Positions 8,008 through 18,025 of a stretch of DNA of 64,000 nucleotides are shown here, piece after piece. Both the position numbers and the translations under genes were made by a program. Source of the DNA: Xanthobacteraceae bacterium 501b (GTDB taxonomy: Bacteria > Pseudomonadota > Alphaproteobacteria > Rhizobiales > Xanthobacteraceae); the NCBI GenBank assembly GCA_000378025.1, contig KB899087.1, positions 1,860,001 through 1,924,000 on the forward strand. The letters run 5' to 3'. Within the stretch, counting starts at the first letter, position 1. Each line of letters starts with the position of its first letter. The notes under the pieces are model-generated. The model was not told where the DNA came from, made no database searches, and saw only the letters and a list, made by a program, of their open reading frames with translations.

Positions 8008-9546
8008 GTGATCGACATGGAGTTATTGAGCGTCATCAGACGCTGGCATCATCGGGATCGTCGCTCGATCCGAGAGATATCCCGCAGCACCGGCCTCTCG
8101 AGGAACACCGTGCGCAAGTATCTGCGGGCGGACAGCGTCGAGCCGCAGTTTCAGGCTCCTGACCGGCCGAGCAAACTCGATCCCTATGCCGACAAGCTTG
8201 CGGCGATGCTGCAGGTCGAGGCTGGCGAGTCGCGTAAGCACAAGCGCACGGTGAAGCAGCTGCACGCCGATCTTGTGACGCTGGGCTATGAGGGATCGTA
8301 CAATCGGGTGGCGGCCTTCGCCCGGGACTGGAAGGCAGCCCGGCTGCGCGAGCAGCAGACCAGCGGCCGCGGCACCTTCGTGCCGCTGGCTTTTGTGCCC
8401 GGAGAGGCCTTCCAGTTCGACTGGTCTGAGGACTGGGCGATCATCGCCGGCGAGCGCACCAAGCTGCAGGTCGCTCATGTGAAGCTGTCCTACAGCCGCG
8501 CCTTCATGCTGCGCGCCTACCCACTCCAGACCCATGAGATGCTGTTCGATGCCCATAACCACGCCTTCCGGGTTTTCGGCGGCGTGCCGCGGCGGGGCAT
8601 TTACGACAACATGAAAACGGCCGTCGACAAGGTCGGCCGTGGCAAGCAGCGCCAGGTCAACATCCGCTTCTCGGCCATGGTGAGCCACCTCCTGTTCGAG
8701 GCCGAGTTTTGCAATCCGGCCTCGGGCTGGGAGAAGGGGCAGATCGAGAAGAACGTACAGGATGCCCGCCATCGGCTCTGGCAGCCCCTGCCCAACGTCC
8801 CGTCCCTGGCAGCCTTGAATGACTGGCTGGAGAAGCGATGCCGGGAGTTGTGGTCACAGATCGAGCATGGCTCGCAACCCGGTACGATCGCCGATGTGTG
8901 GGCCGAAGAGGTCCGGCACCTTATGGCGATGCCCCGCCCCTTCGACGGCTTCGTCGAGCACACCAAACGGGTGACGCCAACCTGCTTGGTTCATCTGGAG
9001 CGCAATCGATACAGCGTGCCGGCGTCCTTCGCCAATCGACCCGTCAGCTTGCGCGTCTATCCCGACCGGATCGTCATCGTCGCCGAGGGGCACGCGATCT
9101 GCGAGCATCGCCGAGCCTTTGTCCGATCTCATGATCGCCAGAGCCAGACGATCTACGACTGGCGGCACTATCTGGCGGTCGTCCAGCGCAAACCCGGAGC
9201 CCTGCGGAACGGGGCTCCCTTCGCCGAGATGCCAACTGCCTTCCGTTCCCTCCAGCAACATCTGCTCAAAACACCGGGTGGCGACCGCGAGATGGTCGAG
9301 ATCCTGTCCCTGGTCTTGCAGCATGACGAACAGGTCGTGCTCACGGCCGTCGAGTTGGCATGCAAGGCCGGCGTGCCGACCAAGACCCACATCCTCAACC
9401 TTCTGCACCGACTGATCGATGGTACGCCGCTGACCACACCAACGATCGACGCCCCTCAGGCCCTCACGCTGACCACCGAACCGCAGGCCAACGTCGAACG
9501 CTATGACGCCCTGCGGCGGGCCAGGGAGGTGCGCCATGCGTCATAA
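8008..9546 (+). CDS. istA: IS21 transposase IstA
   Basis: A 512-residue transposase. An N-terminal helix-turn-helix ([20 protein letters not shown], about 15-36) is followed by the retroviral-integrase core with FQFDWSEDW, the second acidic residue in IYDNMKT and the glutamate in GWEKGQIEK. The GTG at 8008 ([12 protein letters not shown]) is preferred because GGGGGAC lies 9 bp upstream and relatives start with M/V-I-D; ATG 8017 and GTG 7957 are alternatives. Length and order (istA then istB, overlapping) are standard for IS21, and the gene looks intact. Confidence 0.92.
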   Translation: MIDMELLSVIRRWHHRDRRSIREISRSTGLSRNTVRKYLRADSVEPQFQAPDRPSKLDPYADKLAAMLQVEAGESRKHKRTVKQLHADLVTLGYEGSYNRVAAFARDWKAARLREQQTSGRGTFVPLAFVPGEAFQFDWSEDWAIIAGERTKLQVAHVKLSYSRAFMLRAYPLQTHEMLFDAHNHAFRVFGGVPRRGIYDNMKTAVDKVGRGKQRQVNIRFSAMVSHLLFEAEFCNPASGWEKGQIEKNVQDARHRLWQPLPNVPSLAALNDWLEKRCRELWSQIEHGSQPGTIADVWAEEVRHLMAMPRPFDGFVEHTKRVTPTCLVHLERNRYSVPASFANRPVSLRVYPDRIVIVAEGHAICEHRRAFVRSHDRQSQTIYDWRHYLAVVQRKPGALRNGAPFAEMPTAFRSLQQHLLKTPGGDREMVEILSLVLQHDEQVVLTAVELACKAGVPTKTHILNLLHRLIDGTPLTTPTIDAPQALTLTTEPQANVERYDALRRAREVRHAS

Positions 9547-10330
9547 TCCGGCCAGCGGGGCTATCGTCATCATGTTGCGCAGCCTCAAGATGCACGGCAT
9601 GGCCCAAGCCGTTAGCGAACTGACGGAACAAGGCTCTCCGGCCTTCGAGACCGCCATGCCGATCCTATCGCAGTTGCTGAAGGCCGAGACCGCCGAGCGG
9701 GAGGTCCGATCAACGGCCTATCAGCTCAAGACCGCACGCTTCCCGGCCTACCGCGACCTCAATGGCTTCGACTTCGCCAGCAGCGAGGTCAATGAAGCAC
9801 TCGTTCGCCAGCTCCACCGCTGTGAGTTCCTCGACGAGGCCCATAACGTCGTCCTCGTCGGCGGTCCCGGCACCGGCAAGACGCACATCGCAACGGCGCT
9901 GGGCGTTCAGGCCGTCGAGCACCATCACAAGCGGATCCGCTTCTTCTCCACCGTCGAACTCGTCAATGCCCTCGAACAGGAAAAGGCCCAGGGAAAAGCC
10001 GGACAGATCGCCACCAGGCTCGCGCACTCCGATCTCGTCATCCTCGATGAGCTCGGCTATCTGCCCTTCAGCGCATCAGGCGGCGCCTTGCTCTTCCACC
10101 TGCTGAGCAAGCTTTATGAGCGCACCAGCGTCGTCATCACCACCAATCTCAGCTTCTCGGAATGGGCCACCGTCTTCGGCGACGCCAAGATGACCACGGC
10201 CCTGCTCGACCGCCTTACCCATCACTGCCACATCCTGGAGACCGGGAACGACAGTTTCCGTTTCCGGAATAGCTCGGCAAAACCCGCCAAAACAACCAAG
10301 GAGAAATCCAGGAACTTGACCGCCACCTGA
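9536..10330 (+). CDS. istB: IS21 helper ATPase IstB
   Basis: A 264-residue AAA+ ATPase of the DnaC/IstB type that assembles with IstA for target capture. Walker A is GGPGTGKTH (about 108-116) and Walker B is [11 protein letters not shown] (about 166-176), followed by the family motif [13 protein letters not shown]. It starts 11 bases before the istA stop, so the two are translationally coupled. The C-terminal tail ends within 20 bases of the right inner repeat. Intact. Confidence 0.93.
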   Translation: MRHNPASGAIVIMLRSLKMHGMAQAVSELTEQGSPAFETAMPILSQLLKAETAEREVRSTAYQLKTARFPAYRDLNGFDFASSEVNEALVRQLHRCEFLDEAHNVVLVGGPGTGKTHIATALGVQAVEHHHKRIRFFSTVELVNALEQEKAQGKAGQIATRLAHSDLVILDELGYLPFSASGGALLFHLLSKLYERTSVVITTNLSFSEWATVFGDAKMTTALLDRLTHHCHILETGNDSFRFRNSSAKPAKTTKEKSRNLTAT

Positions 10331-10350
10331 CCACAGACCACCATCCGGCC

Positions 10351-10400
10351 GGGTCACTTCTCAGTGGAAATCCAGGGTCAAATCTCCGCGGAAATCAACA
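10351..10400 (-). repeat. IS21 right inner and outer repeats
   Basis: Two adjacent repeats: the inner at 10351-10374 (GGGTCACTTCTCAGTGGAAA) and the outer at 10375-10400 (starts GGGTCAAATCTCC, ends CAACA). They are inverted copies of those at 7937-7963 and 7904-7929. Confidence 0.85.
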
Positions 10401-10524
10401 GTTGAACGTCACCCCCATTCCAACCGACCTTCCTGCATACATCAGCACATTCTGGCTTCGCGTCCGGTCCTGGTCTTCCACAGTATGACCAGCACGACGC
10501 GAGAGCAGGGCGGCAGCTCCCCCA

Positions 10525-11200
10525 ACTTGGCAGGTCGAATCGCTGGCGCAGCGCCGTGTCGAACAGCCGCGCCGGCATAAGGCGGCTCAGCAGGCTGACC
10601 TGTTTCGCCACCTTGCCAACGGGGTAGCGGAGCCTGTGGCGGGCCGCCGTCGTCGTCCGAAGCACCGCCTCCGTCACATCTTCGGGTGTGACCGCCGTCA
10701 GCAAGGCCTTCCGGATGAACTCATTCACCCAGGCGTGGCCGCCATCTTAAGCCGTCTTCTTTGTGTCGGGCTCGAGCGCGCTCTGGTCGAAATTGCTGGT
10801 CACCGTGCCGGGCTCGATCAAGCCAACGTGGACATTGAAGGCGCGTACCTCGTGATCGAGCGACTCGGAATAGCCCTCGACGGCGAGCTTGCTTCCGGCA
10901 TTATGATCCGAGTACTGCGCGGGATGAACCCGAGCGCGTTGCTGAGATTGATGATGCGGCTCTCCCCGCACGCTGGCATTGACGGCAACACCGGGTTGAT
11001 GACCCCGACAACGCCGAACAGATTGACGTCGTAGAAGCGCTGAACCTGGGCGGCCGCGGATCTCTCGGCGCCTCCAAACTTGCCGACGCCGCATTGTTGA
11101 CGAGAACGTCGACGCGGCCGGTGCGCGCGCGTACCTGCGATACGAGGACTATTGCCTCCACTGGTAGAGCGAGTACTTGCTGATCTCCAGCCGCGCAGCC
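10525..11200 (-). pseudogene. Short-chain dehydrogenase/reductase, frameshifted
   Basis: Pieces of one SDR protein occur in order on the minus strand but in different frames. RTGRVDVLVNNAA (around 11110) is the cofactor-domain NNAG strand. NAGSKLAVEGYSESL, with ..LIEPGTV, (10790-10890) is the active-site K region and the family's PG motif; the usual Y of YxxxK is replaced by N in the visible frame. VTPEDVTEAVLRTTT..LRYPVG..FDTALRQRFDL (10525-10690) is the normal C terminus. The N-terminal GxxxGxG segment is not visible. Several frameshifts make it non-functional. The gene lies immediately beyond the IS21 right end. Confidence 0.75.
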
Positions 11201-11269
11201 GCTCCGCAACCGGAGCGCTCCGCTCGGTGATCTGAAGGTGAACTCCTCGGTGAAGTTCGCTGTGCCCAT

Positions 11270-11877
11270 CGGGGCCTCCTTGCCTCAGAATTTAAGGGAA
11301 GAAGGCGTCCCGAAATCTAGGGGCGGTTCAATACATGCCTTTTTTTCAGCCAATATTGGGAAACGCGACGTTGCGCGCATCGCGCAAGTGCGAGATCAAC
11401 CCGCTCGGCAAATATGCAACAGTTTTGTGCTTAGCGCGCTTGGGGGACGTTATCGGGGCGCTATGCGCAGCATCAGACTATCGCGGTATCAGGGTCATCG
11501 CGCATAGTGCGGCGGGGGCTCGCGAAGTTGGCGAGGGCCGAGCTTCGGGCAGGGTGGCATGCAAGACGAGAACGCTGGGGTTGTTTGCGCGCGAGCGTCG
11601 GCGCGGCCGGCGTCTGGCCGACCCGCTTCGTCGGGACCGCTTGCGGCACCAGCCTGTTGATCGTGCAACAGCAAAGGCGTCAGCCAGGGGAGGCCACCGG
11701 CCGCCCCTCGGGCAAGCGATGCCTGTCAGCCAAAACAAATCGGGAAATCGTGCGGGGCGTGCGCCGTCCGGCTGAGCTTCAGATCCTGGATATGCGTCCG
11801 GCGGCATTTCCGCCAGACGCGCCTCCCGGCTCGGCTCGCTTTCGGCGCGCGGTTACGGACCATGTGGGAATGTGCAG
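11270..11877. other. No gene recognised
   Basis: About 600 bp between the SDR remnant and the autotransporter. Open frames exist on both strands but overlap one another, are arginine/alanine-rich in the way of GC-rich shadows, and show no family motif. Some of it must be the upstream region of the autotransporter gene; I cannot point to a convincing promoter. Confidence 0.4.
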
Positions 11878-14800
11878 ATGAAGCGTTTCGAGACCGTCGG
11901 TAGCCGTGCGGCATCCTGCGTCGTGTCCCTTGCCGGCAAAGGCCCCGGCGGGGCGCGGCGCGCGTTTCGGCGCGGGCTGCTGCTGTCATCGGCGTTGATC
12001 TCGGCGCTGAGCCTCGCCGCCCCCGCGAGCCATGCCGAGCCGCTCCCTGCCAACCCCTACTGGAACGGCGCGGTCGACCAGCCGGGCGGCGCTGAAGTCG
12101 TCGGCGGGGCGGGCACGTGGAACGCCGCCAACACCAACTGGACCGACGCCGCCGGGGCCACGGCCACGGCGTGGGACGGCACTCTGGCGATCTTCGCGGG
12201 CACGGGCGGCGCGGTGAGCGTGGCCGGCGCGCCGGGCGTGATTTCCGTCACCGGCATGCAGTTCGACGTCGACGGCTACGCGCTCTCCGGCGACAGCATC
12301 ACGCTGGCGGCGATTTCGGGCCAGACGGGTATTTCCGTCGCCGCCGACGCCAGCGCCACCATCGGCTCGGCACTTCTCGGCACCACCGGCCTTGAGAAGA
12401 CCGGCGACGGAACGCTGATCCTGTCAGGCAACAACACTTGGTCCGGCGGTACCACGGCCAGCGCCGGCACGCTGGAGTTCACCGGCAGCAACACAATTGG
12501 CGGATTCACGTTCGTTTCCGACGGGTCGCTTGTCTTCTCCGGTGGCAACTCCACGGCCGAAGCGGTCTTTGTCGCCCAGGGTGAGGGCACGTCGGGCGAG
12601 CTGACGGTGACTGGAGAGGACACGAGCCTGGCTCTCAGCTCCCAGGAGGGGCTGGTGGTCGGTAACCGCGGCACCGGCACGCTGACCATTTCGGATGGCG
12701 CGAGCGTGACGGCGATCCGGGCCTCGCTCGGAAGCAAAAGCGGATCGGACGGCACGGCCACGGTGACGGGGGCGGGATCGAACCTGACCCTCCAGGAAGG
12801 TCTCGTCGTGGGCGAAAATGGCACAGGCACACTGACGGTTTCCGACGGTGGCGCGGCGAGCGCCGTCTTCGTCTCGATCGCCTCTCGGGACGGCTCGTCG
12901 GGCTCGCTGACGGTGACGGGGGAGGACTCGACCGTCACCAGCTCGGGCGGCGTGACCGTCGGCGGATCCGGCGTGGGCGCGATGACGATTTCCGATGGCG
13001 GCTCGGTGACCGGCACGTACGGCGTGATCGGGCAGTATGCGACCGTTATGTCCACGGCGACAGTGACCGGCGCCGGCTCCAGCTGGACCAATAGCGGCTC
13101 TCTGACGATCGGCGCGAATACCGGTGCCAAGGGAACGCTCACTGTCGCCGCCGGCGGCAAGGTGTCGAGCACATCGGCCGCTCTCGGTAGCTACCGGGGA
13201 TCCCAGGGCATCGTGACGGTCACGGGTGCCGGGTCCACGCTGGACCTGGCGGGCGGCAGCTTCAGTGTCGGAGTCGCGGGCGAGGGCGTCGTCACGGTCG
13301 CCGCCGGGGGCACGGTGCTGAGCGGCTATGTCACAATGGCCCTTTCCTACTACGGCACGGGCGCCATCACGGTGACGGGCGCCGGCTCGCTGTGGGATGC
13401 TGGCACCAACTCGGTCTCCATGGGCTCTTACGGCACCGATGCGAGCATCACCGTCGAGGACGGCGGCACCATGGCGGCGAGCTATTTCTACCAGGACTAC
13501 TCGCCGGGGACCCGACTGATCACCCTCGACGGTGGCACGCTGCGGGCTACGGCCACCCTGTCGTACTTCCTCTCCGGCTTCGATGCGGGCGATGTCACGC
13601 TCGCGGCGGGCGGCGGCACGATTGATTCCAACGGGTTCGACATTGGCGTCGACAGCGTGCTCGGCGGCGAAGGGGCGCTGACCAAGGCCGGCCTTGGCAC
13701 GCTGACGCTGACCGGCACCAACACCTATACCGGCGGCACCGTCATTTCCGGCGGCACGCTGCAGATCGGCGATGGCGGCGCGTCGGGGTCGATCCTGGGC
13801 GATGTGACCAATAACAGCGTGCTGGCGTTCAACCGTAGCGACGCATTCACCATGGCGGGGGCGATCTCCGGCACCGGCGCGGTGGTACAGGCGGGCAGCG
13901 GCACGCTGTACCTGACCGGCGCCAACACCTATTCCGGCGGCACCACCATCACCACCGGCACGCTGCGCGTCGACACCGCAAACGCACTCGGCAGCGGCGG
14001 GCTGACGGTCGGCGAGGCCGGCACGTTCCGCGCCAGCGGCAGCTTCACTTTCGGTGGGGCGGTGGTGCTGGCCGGCAGCGTCGGCACGGCGGGCACGTTC
14101 GAGGTGGACCCGGCGCAGGCGCTGACCCTCTCGGGCGTGATCTCGGGCGCCAGCGGCCTGACCAAGACCGGCGACGGCCTGCTGATCCTGACCGCAGCCA
14201 ACACCTTCACCGGCGTCACCACCATCTCCACCGGCACGCTGCAGATCGGCAATGGCGGCACCACCGGCTCGCTCATAGGCGACGTGGTGAACAACGCCCA
14301 TCTGGTGTTCAACCGTTCCGGCACCTACGCCTTCACCGACGCGGTCACCGGCAACGGCACGGTGACGTTCACCGGCGGCGGCACCGTGCTGTTCTCGGGG
14401 GCCTATAGCGGCGCGGTGACTGCGGACGATACCGTCGTCCAACTGGCCTCCGGGTCGAGCAACGCTTCGGCCTTCACCCTCAATGAGGGCGGCGTGCTGA
14501 GTGGCACAGCGACCATCGGCGGGCTCACGGTGAACAGCGGCGGCACGGTGGCGCCGGGCACTTCGCCGGGCACGCTCACCGTGAACGGCCCGGTCGCCTT
14601 CAACGCCGGCTCGACCTATGTGGTGGATATCACGGCGGACGGCGAACACGACCTGATCACCGCCACCGGCGCGGTGACGCTGTCCTCGGATGCGGGCGTC
14701 GAGGTGGTGGCGACCCCGGGGAACTATTCCTCGATGGGCACGATCACCATCCTGTCCACATCAAGCACGCTGACCGGCACCTTCGGCCCGGCCACCTCGG

Positions 14801-16014
14801 ACTTCGCCTTCCTGACGCCCGAGCTGACCTATGACGCCCAGAACGTCTACCTGACGCTGATCAGCAATGGCATGGACTTCGTCGACTATGCGCGCACGCC
14901 GAACGAGGCGAAGGTGGCCGTCGCGGCGCAGGCGCTGGGCTCCGGGAACACCCTGTTCGAGGCGATCTTCTCCCTGCCGGAAGGGGCGGTGACGCCGGTG
15001 TTCAACCAGCTCTCGGGCGAGGCCTACGCCTCGGCCCAGACGGTGATCCAGCAGCAGTCGATCTATCTGCGTGACACGGTCGGCAGCCGGCTGCGCCAGT
15101 CGCTCACCGCCCCGTCCGCCGGCGCGCTGTCCTATGCCGCCAAGGCGGCAGGGCCGGCGACGGCCGCGCTCGGCCAGGGCTTCACCCCCACTTTGTGGGC
15201 GGAAGGCTTCGGCGGCTGGGGCGAGGTCTCGGGCAATGCCAATGCCGCCTCGGTCAACACCACGGTCGGCGGCGTGTTCGGCGGCGTCGATGTCGCCGTG
15301 CTCGACAATGTGCGGGTCGGCCTCGTCGGCGGCTACAGCCGGACCTCGTTCGACATCGACGCGCGCTCCTCGCAGGGGTCAATGGATAATTACGACATCG
15401 GCCTCTATGCCGGCGCCCAGTTCGACGCCGTCGCGCTGCGCGGCGGCGCCTCCTACACCTGGCACGACATGTCGGTGTCGCGCTCGGTGCTGTTCCCGGG
15501 CTTCTACGGCGCCAATGACGGCGACTACACGCTGGGCACCACCCAGCTGTTCGGCGAGATCGGCTACGACATGTCGGTCGGGGCCTATGCCTTCGAGCCC
15601 TTTGTTGGCCTCGCTTATGTGCACGTCTCCGGCGACGATTTCACCGAAAGCGGCACGCTCGCCTCGGCGCTGTCGGTTGATAGAGCCTCGCAGGGCACGT
15701 TCTACTCCACGCTGGGCGTTCGTGCCGCCACCACCTTCACCGTGGCAGGCCGCACCCTCACCACGAGCGCGACGCTGGGCTGGCAGCATGCCTTCGGCGA
15801 CACCAACTCGTCGGCCGACATGCTGTTCGCCAATGGCGGTGCCACCTCCTTCACCATCCAGGGCGTGCCGATTGCCGAGGATGTGGCGCTGGTCGGGCTC
15901 GGGCTGGGCTACCAATTGTCCGACGGTGCGGCGCTACAGTTCAACTATTCGGGCCAGCTGTCCGACCAGGCCAACCAGAACACCTTCAGCGCGCAGTTCT
16001 CTCTCAAGTTCTGA
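11878..16014 (+). CDS. Large autotransporter (type Va) with tandem passenger repeats
   Basis: A 1378-residue surface or secreted protein. An extended signal peptide (basic n-region, hydrophobic core 34-50) is probably cut after SHA53. The passenger (about 54-1090) is glycine/threonine/serine-rich and repetitive. A run of roughly 48-residue repeats of the form TVTGAGS..L..G.LVVG..GTGTLTVSDGG (about 230-480) matches the T5SS/PEP-CTERM-associated repeat, and four autotransporter-associated strand repeats (e.g. KTGDGTLILSGNNTWSGGT near 171, others near 600, 670 and 760) follow that family. The beta-barrel (about 1100-1378) ends FSLKF, the usual terminal aromatic. ATG 11878 is chosen over GTG 11872 because GTGGGA sits 8 bp upstream of it. 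Confidence 0.92.
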   Translation: MKRFETVGSRAASCVVSLAGKGPGGARRAFRRGLLLSSALISALSLAAPASHAEPLPANPYWNGAVDQPGGAEVVGGAGTWNAANTNWTDAAGATATAWDGTLAIFAGTGGAVSVAGAPGVISVTGMQFDVDGYALSGDSITLAAISGQTGISVAADASATIGSALLGTTGLEKTGDGTLILSGNNTWSGGTTASAGTLEFTGSNTIGGFTFVSDGSLVFSGGNSTAEAVFVAQGEGTSGELTVTGEDTSLALSSQEGLVVGNRGTGTLTISDGASVTAIRASLGSKSGSDGTATVTGAGSNLTLQEGLVVGENGTGTLTVSDGGAASAVFVSIASRDGSSGSLTVTGEDSTVTSSGGVTVGGSGVGAMTISDGGSVTGTYGVIGQYATVMSTATVTGAGSSWTNSGSLTIGANTGAKGTLTVAAGGKVSSTSAALGSYRGSQGIVTVTGAGSTLDLAGGSFSVGVAGEGVVTVAAGGTVLSGYVTMALSYYGTGAITVTGAGSLWDAGTNSVSMGSYGTDASITVEDGGTMAASYFYQDYSPGTRLITLDGGTLRATATLSYFLSGFDAGDVTLAAGGGTIDSNGFDIGVDSVLGGEGALTKAGLGTLTLTGTNTYTGGTVISGGTLQIGDGGASGSILGDVTNNSVLAFNRSDAFTMAGAISGTGAVVQAGSGTLYLTGANTYSGGTTITTGTLRVDTANALGSGGLTVGEAGTFRASGSFTFGGAVVLAGSVGTAGTFEVDPAQALTLSGVISGASGLTKTGDGLLILTAANTFTGVTTISTGTLQIGNGGTTGSLIGDVVNNAHLVFNRSGTYAFTDAVTGNGTVTFTGGGTVLFSGAYSGAVTADDTVVQLASGSSNASAFTLNEGGVLSGTATIGGLTVNSGGTVAPGTSPGTLTVNGPVAFNAGSTYVVDITADGEHDLITATGAVTLSSDAGVEVVATPGNYSSMGTITILSTSSTLTGTFGPATSDFAFLTPELTYDAQNVYLTLISNGMDFVDYARTPNEAKVAVAAQALGSGNTLFEAIFSLPEGAVTPVFNQLSGEAYASAQTVIQQQSIYLRDTVGSRLRQSLTAPSAGALSYAAKAAGPATAALGQGFTPTLWAEGFGGWGEVSGNANAASVNTTVGGVFGGVDVAVLDNVRVGLVGGYSRTSFDIDARSSQGSMDNYDIGLYAGAQFDAVALRGGASYTWHDMSVSRSVLFPGFYGANDGDYTLGTTQLFGEIGYDMSVGAYAFEPFVGLAYVHVSGDDFTESGTLASALSVDRASQGTFYSTLGVRAATTFTVAGRTLTTSATLGWQHAFGDTNSSADMLFANGGATSFTIQGVPIAEDVALVGLGLGYQLSDGAALQFNYSGQLSDQANQNTFSAQFSLKF

Positions 16015-16063
16015 GAAAACGGCGCCTGCCCTCCGATCCGCTTTCTCGTGACCGAGCTGCAAG

Positions 16064-16591
16064 ATGACGCATCGTTTCCTCATGCTGGCGGGCTTGCTGG
16101 CCGGCCTCAGCCTCGCCGGCACGGCGTCGGCGCAGCAGCCGGCAGCACCGGCGGCCGCGCGGCCCGGCCTCACCACTGCCACCTATGAGGACTGGGTGGT
16201 GCGGTGCGTGGCGAGCGATACGGGACGGACCTGCGAGGTGGTGCAGAATCTCCAGGCGCAGGGCAAGGGGTTGATCGCCAGCGTCGCGGTTGGCCGGGCC
16301 GATGCCAAAGCGCCGCTGCGGCTGGTGATACAGCTGCCCGCCGGCGTGTGGCTTCCCGCCGGGGTGAAGGTTCAGGTCAGTGAAAAGGCCAAGCCGCTGC
16401 AGCTCGCTTTCACGCGCTGCCCGCAGGGGTGCTTCGCCGAAGCCGAGCTGGATGCCGCCTCGGTGCAGGCGCTGAAGGCCGCCGCCGGTGCCGGCAGCTT
16501 CTCCTTCGAGGACGGCGCCCGCCGCCCGGTGACGCTGCCGCTCTCCTTCAAAGGCTTCGCCCCCGCCCTCGACGCCAGCCTCAAGCCGTAG
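16064..16591 (+). CDS. Invasion-associated locus B (IalB) family protein
   Basis: A 175-residue exported protein. The signal peptide has a hydrophobic core (MLAGLLAGLSLAGTASAQQ) with likely cleavage after ASA23. The mature part matches the IalB fold: YEDWVVRC near the start, a paired cysteine in GRTCEVVQ, and CPQGCFAEAELD with the second cysteine pair. IalB-like proteins are periplasmic or outer-membrane-associated and common in Hyphomicrobiales; Bartonella IalB assists erythrocyte entry, but environmental homologues have no known role. It lies 49 bp after the autotransporter on the same strand, possibly co-transcribed. Confidence 0.85.
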   Translation: MTHRFLMLAGLLAGLSLAGTASAQQPAAPAAARPGLTTATYEDWVVRCVASDTGRTCEVVQNLQAQGKGLIASVAVGRADAKAPLRLVIQLPAGVWLPAGVKVQVSEKAKPLQLAFTRCPQGCFAEAELDAASVQALKAAAGAGSFSFEDGARRPVTLPLSFKGFAPALDASLKP

Positions 16592-16926
16592 GTCGGCAGC
16601 GCCCGGGGTCATTAAATGGCGTGTTCCGTCGCATCATCGGGCAGATGCGCTCTCGGCCGAAACGTAGAAGTACTGCTCCCCCCCTGACGCGGTGACCGGC
16701 AGGGTCATCGAAGAGGCAATTCAGCCTCGACATTCATCGGCGACATGTCAGCTTCTCGTTTGAATTCCCCCAATAGCGGCCGGTCCGCTCCCGGCCCCAA
16801 ACCGGCCATCGTCGTCATCCTAGCGAACTTCTGTTCTGGCGGGTCGTTAGCTTCAGCAGCGGTGGCCAATAACCAATTTGGATTGTGTTTTCGTTTTGAG
16901 CGCGGTGCTTTCGCAAGAGCAAGGTG
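16592..16926. other. Intergenic, nothing recognised
   Basis: 335 bp between the IalB-like gene and the leftward AraC gene, which converge here. No strong hairpin, RNA gene or credible short frame was seen. Confidence 0.4.
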
Positions 16927-17943
16927 CTATCGCGTCTCGCGCTGCTCGACCGTTCTCGGAGCAAGCTGTATCGACCGCAGAGCTCCCGGCGCATGCCCCA
17001 TCGTCCGCTTGAAGGCACGGCTGAACGCCGCGTGCGAGCCATAGCCGAGCCGGTCGGCGGCCGTTTCGATGGAAATCTGGTCCCGCGTGATCCACTGTGC
17101 CGCAAGACGCATGCGCAGTTCGGTGAGATAGCGCAGCGGCGTCATCCCTGTGACGTCGAGAAAGCGTGCGGCGAACACGGAGCGGGAACTGCCCATGACC
17201 GAAGCAAGTTCGGCCACCGTCCATTCGCGGCCGGGATCGCGGTGCACGGCGGCGATGACGCGCGCAAGCCGGGAATCGCGCAGCGCGGCCACCCATCCGG
17301 CGGCGGTGCCACAGCCGCATTCGACCCATGCCCTGACGATGAAGACCGACACCACCTCGGCGAGGCGCGCGAGGATGCCGGCGAAACCTGCACGGTCGCC
17401 GCGGGTTTCCCGTTCCATCGCCTCCAGCATCGGCAGCAATTCGGGATAGCGATCCAGCAACGTGCCGACCGACATCACCGATGGCATCAAGGCGACCAAC
17501 GGGGTCATGCCACCGAGTTCGAGCTCCATGCAGCCACTGAAGATCACGACATCGGTACTGCGGCAGAGCTCGCTATCGCAGGCATTGATCGCGGCGACGG
17601 TGCCGCAGAGCGGAGCCTCCGCAAAGGCGGATACTGTGCGGCATGGCAGGTCCGGCGCGGAGAGCAGGTCGTGCGCCCCGCCATGCGGCAGCAACACCGC
17701 TGATCCGGCCTCCAGCTTTTCGACGTCGCCCTCGGGTCGCCGCAGATAGACCGTGCCGCGCGAAATGAAATGAAACTGCGCGCGTCCCGCCTCATTGCCG
17801 AAATGCACGCCGAAGGGCGGGGATATCTGAATACGGCGGTATTTCAGGCCGACAAACCGCATGCCGCCGAGCAGCTCGCTCACGACGTCGGCGTAGGTGG
17901 CGGGCCCGGCGGAGGTCGCATCTTCGGACGAATGATCAAGCAT
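16927..17943 (-). CDS. AraC-family regulator with N-terminal cupin domain
   Basis: A 338-residue regulator. Residues about 10-195 form a cupin sensor of the AraC-associated type (GVHFGNEAGRAQFHFISRG, then LLPHGGAHDLL), and the last 100 residues carry two helix-turn-helix units (WTVAELASVMGSSRSVFAARF and IETAADRLGYGSHAAFSRAFKR). The ATG at 17943 begins the conserved part; the open frame continues upstream without protein-like sequence. It diverges from the MFS exporter 83 bp away, an arrangement in which this subfamily usually controls the neighbouring transporter or oxidoreductase; that regulatory link is inference. Confidence 0.88.
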   Translation of the reverse strand: MLDHSSEDATSAGPATYADVVSELLGGMRFVGLKYRRIQISPPFGVHFGNEAGRAQFHFISRGTVYLRRPEGDVEKLEAGSAVLLPHGGAHDLLSAPDLPCRTVSAFAEAPLCGTVAAINACDSELCRSTDVVIFSGCMELELGGMTPLVALMPSVMSVGTLLDRYPELLPMLEAMERETRGDRAGFAGILARLAEVVSVFIVRAWVECGCGTAAGWVAALRDSRLARVIAAVHRDPGREWTVAELASVMGSSRSVFAARFLDVTGMTPLRYLTELRMRLAAQWITRDQISIETAADRLGYGSHAAFSRAFKRTMGHAPGALRSIQLAPRTVEQRETR

Positions 17944-18025
17944 GACGGATATTCTGGCATAGTTCGTCTTGCCAAACCAGCCTAGCTTGTTGCAACGCAA
18001 CATCCTTCTCTGGAAAGGCACACGA

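Larger units (their letters stand above)
7904..10400 (+). mobile_element. IS21-family insertion sequence
   Basis: A 2497-bp element with istA and istB, bounded by imperfect terminal inverted repeats. The left end 7904-7929 starts TGTTGAATTCC, the right end 10375-10400 ends GGAAATCAACA, and 21 of 26 positions match. A second, inner repeat pair (7937-7963 and 10351-10374, sharing GGGTCACTTCTC) lies just inside, as is typical for the multiple transposase-binding sites of IS21. The ends are TG...CA. The bases flanking the element (..ATGGTTGGC on the left, GTTGAACG on the right) show no convincing target duplication. Confidence 0.9.

Noticed and set aside
10401-10525. Possible continuation of tniQ after the IS21 element
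   Set aside because: None of the three forward frames carries TniQ-like sequence, and the interval leads directly into the SDR remnant on the other strand.
13680-14330. Repeated motifs in the DNA that might look like a CRISPR array
   Set aside because: The repeats are in frame, diverged and encode autotransporter strand repeats; there are no identical repeats with unique spacers.
12424-14649. A 741-codon leftward frame inside the autotransporter
   Set aside because: Periodic antisense of the GC-rich repeats; no protein motifs.
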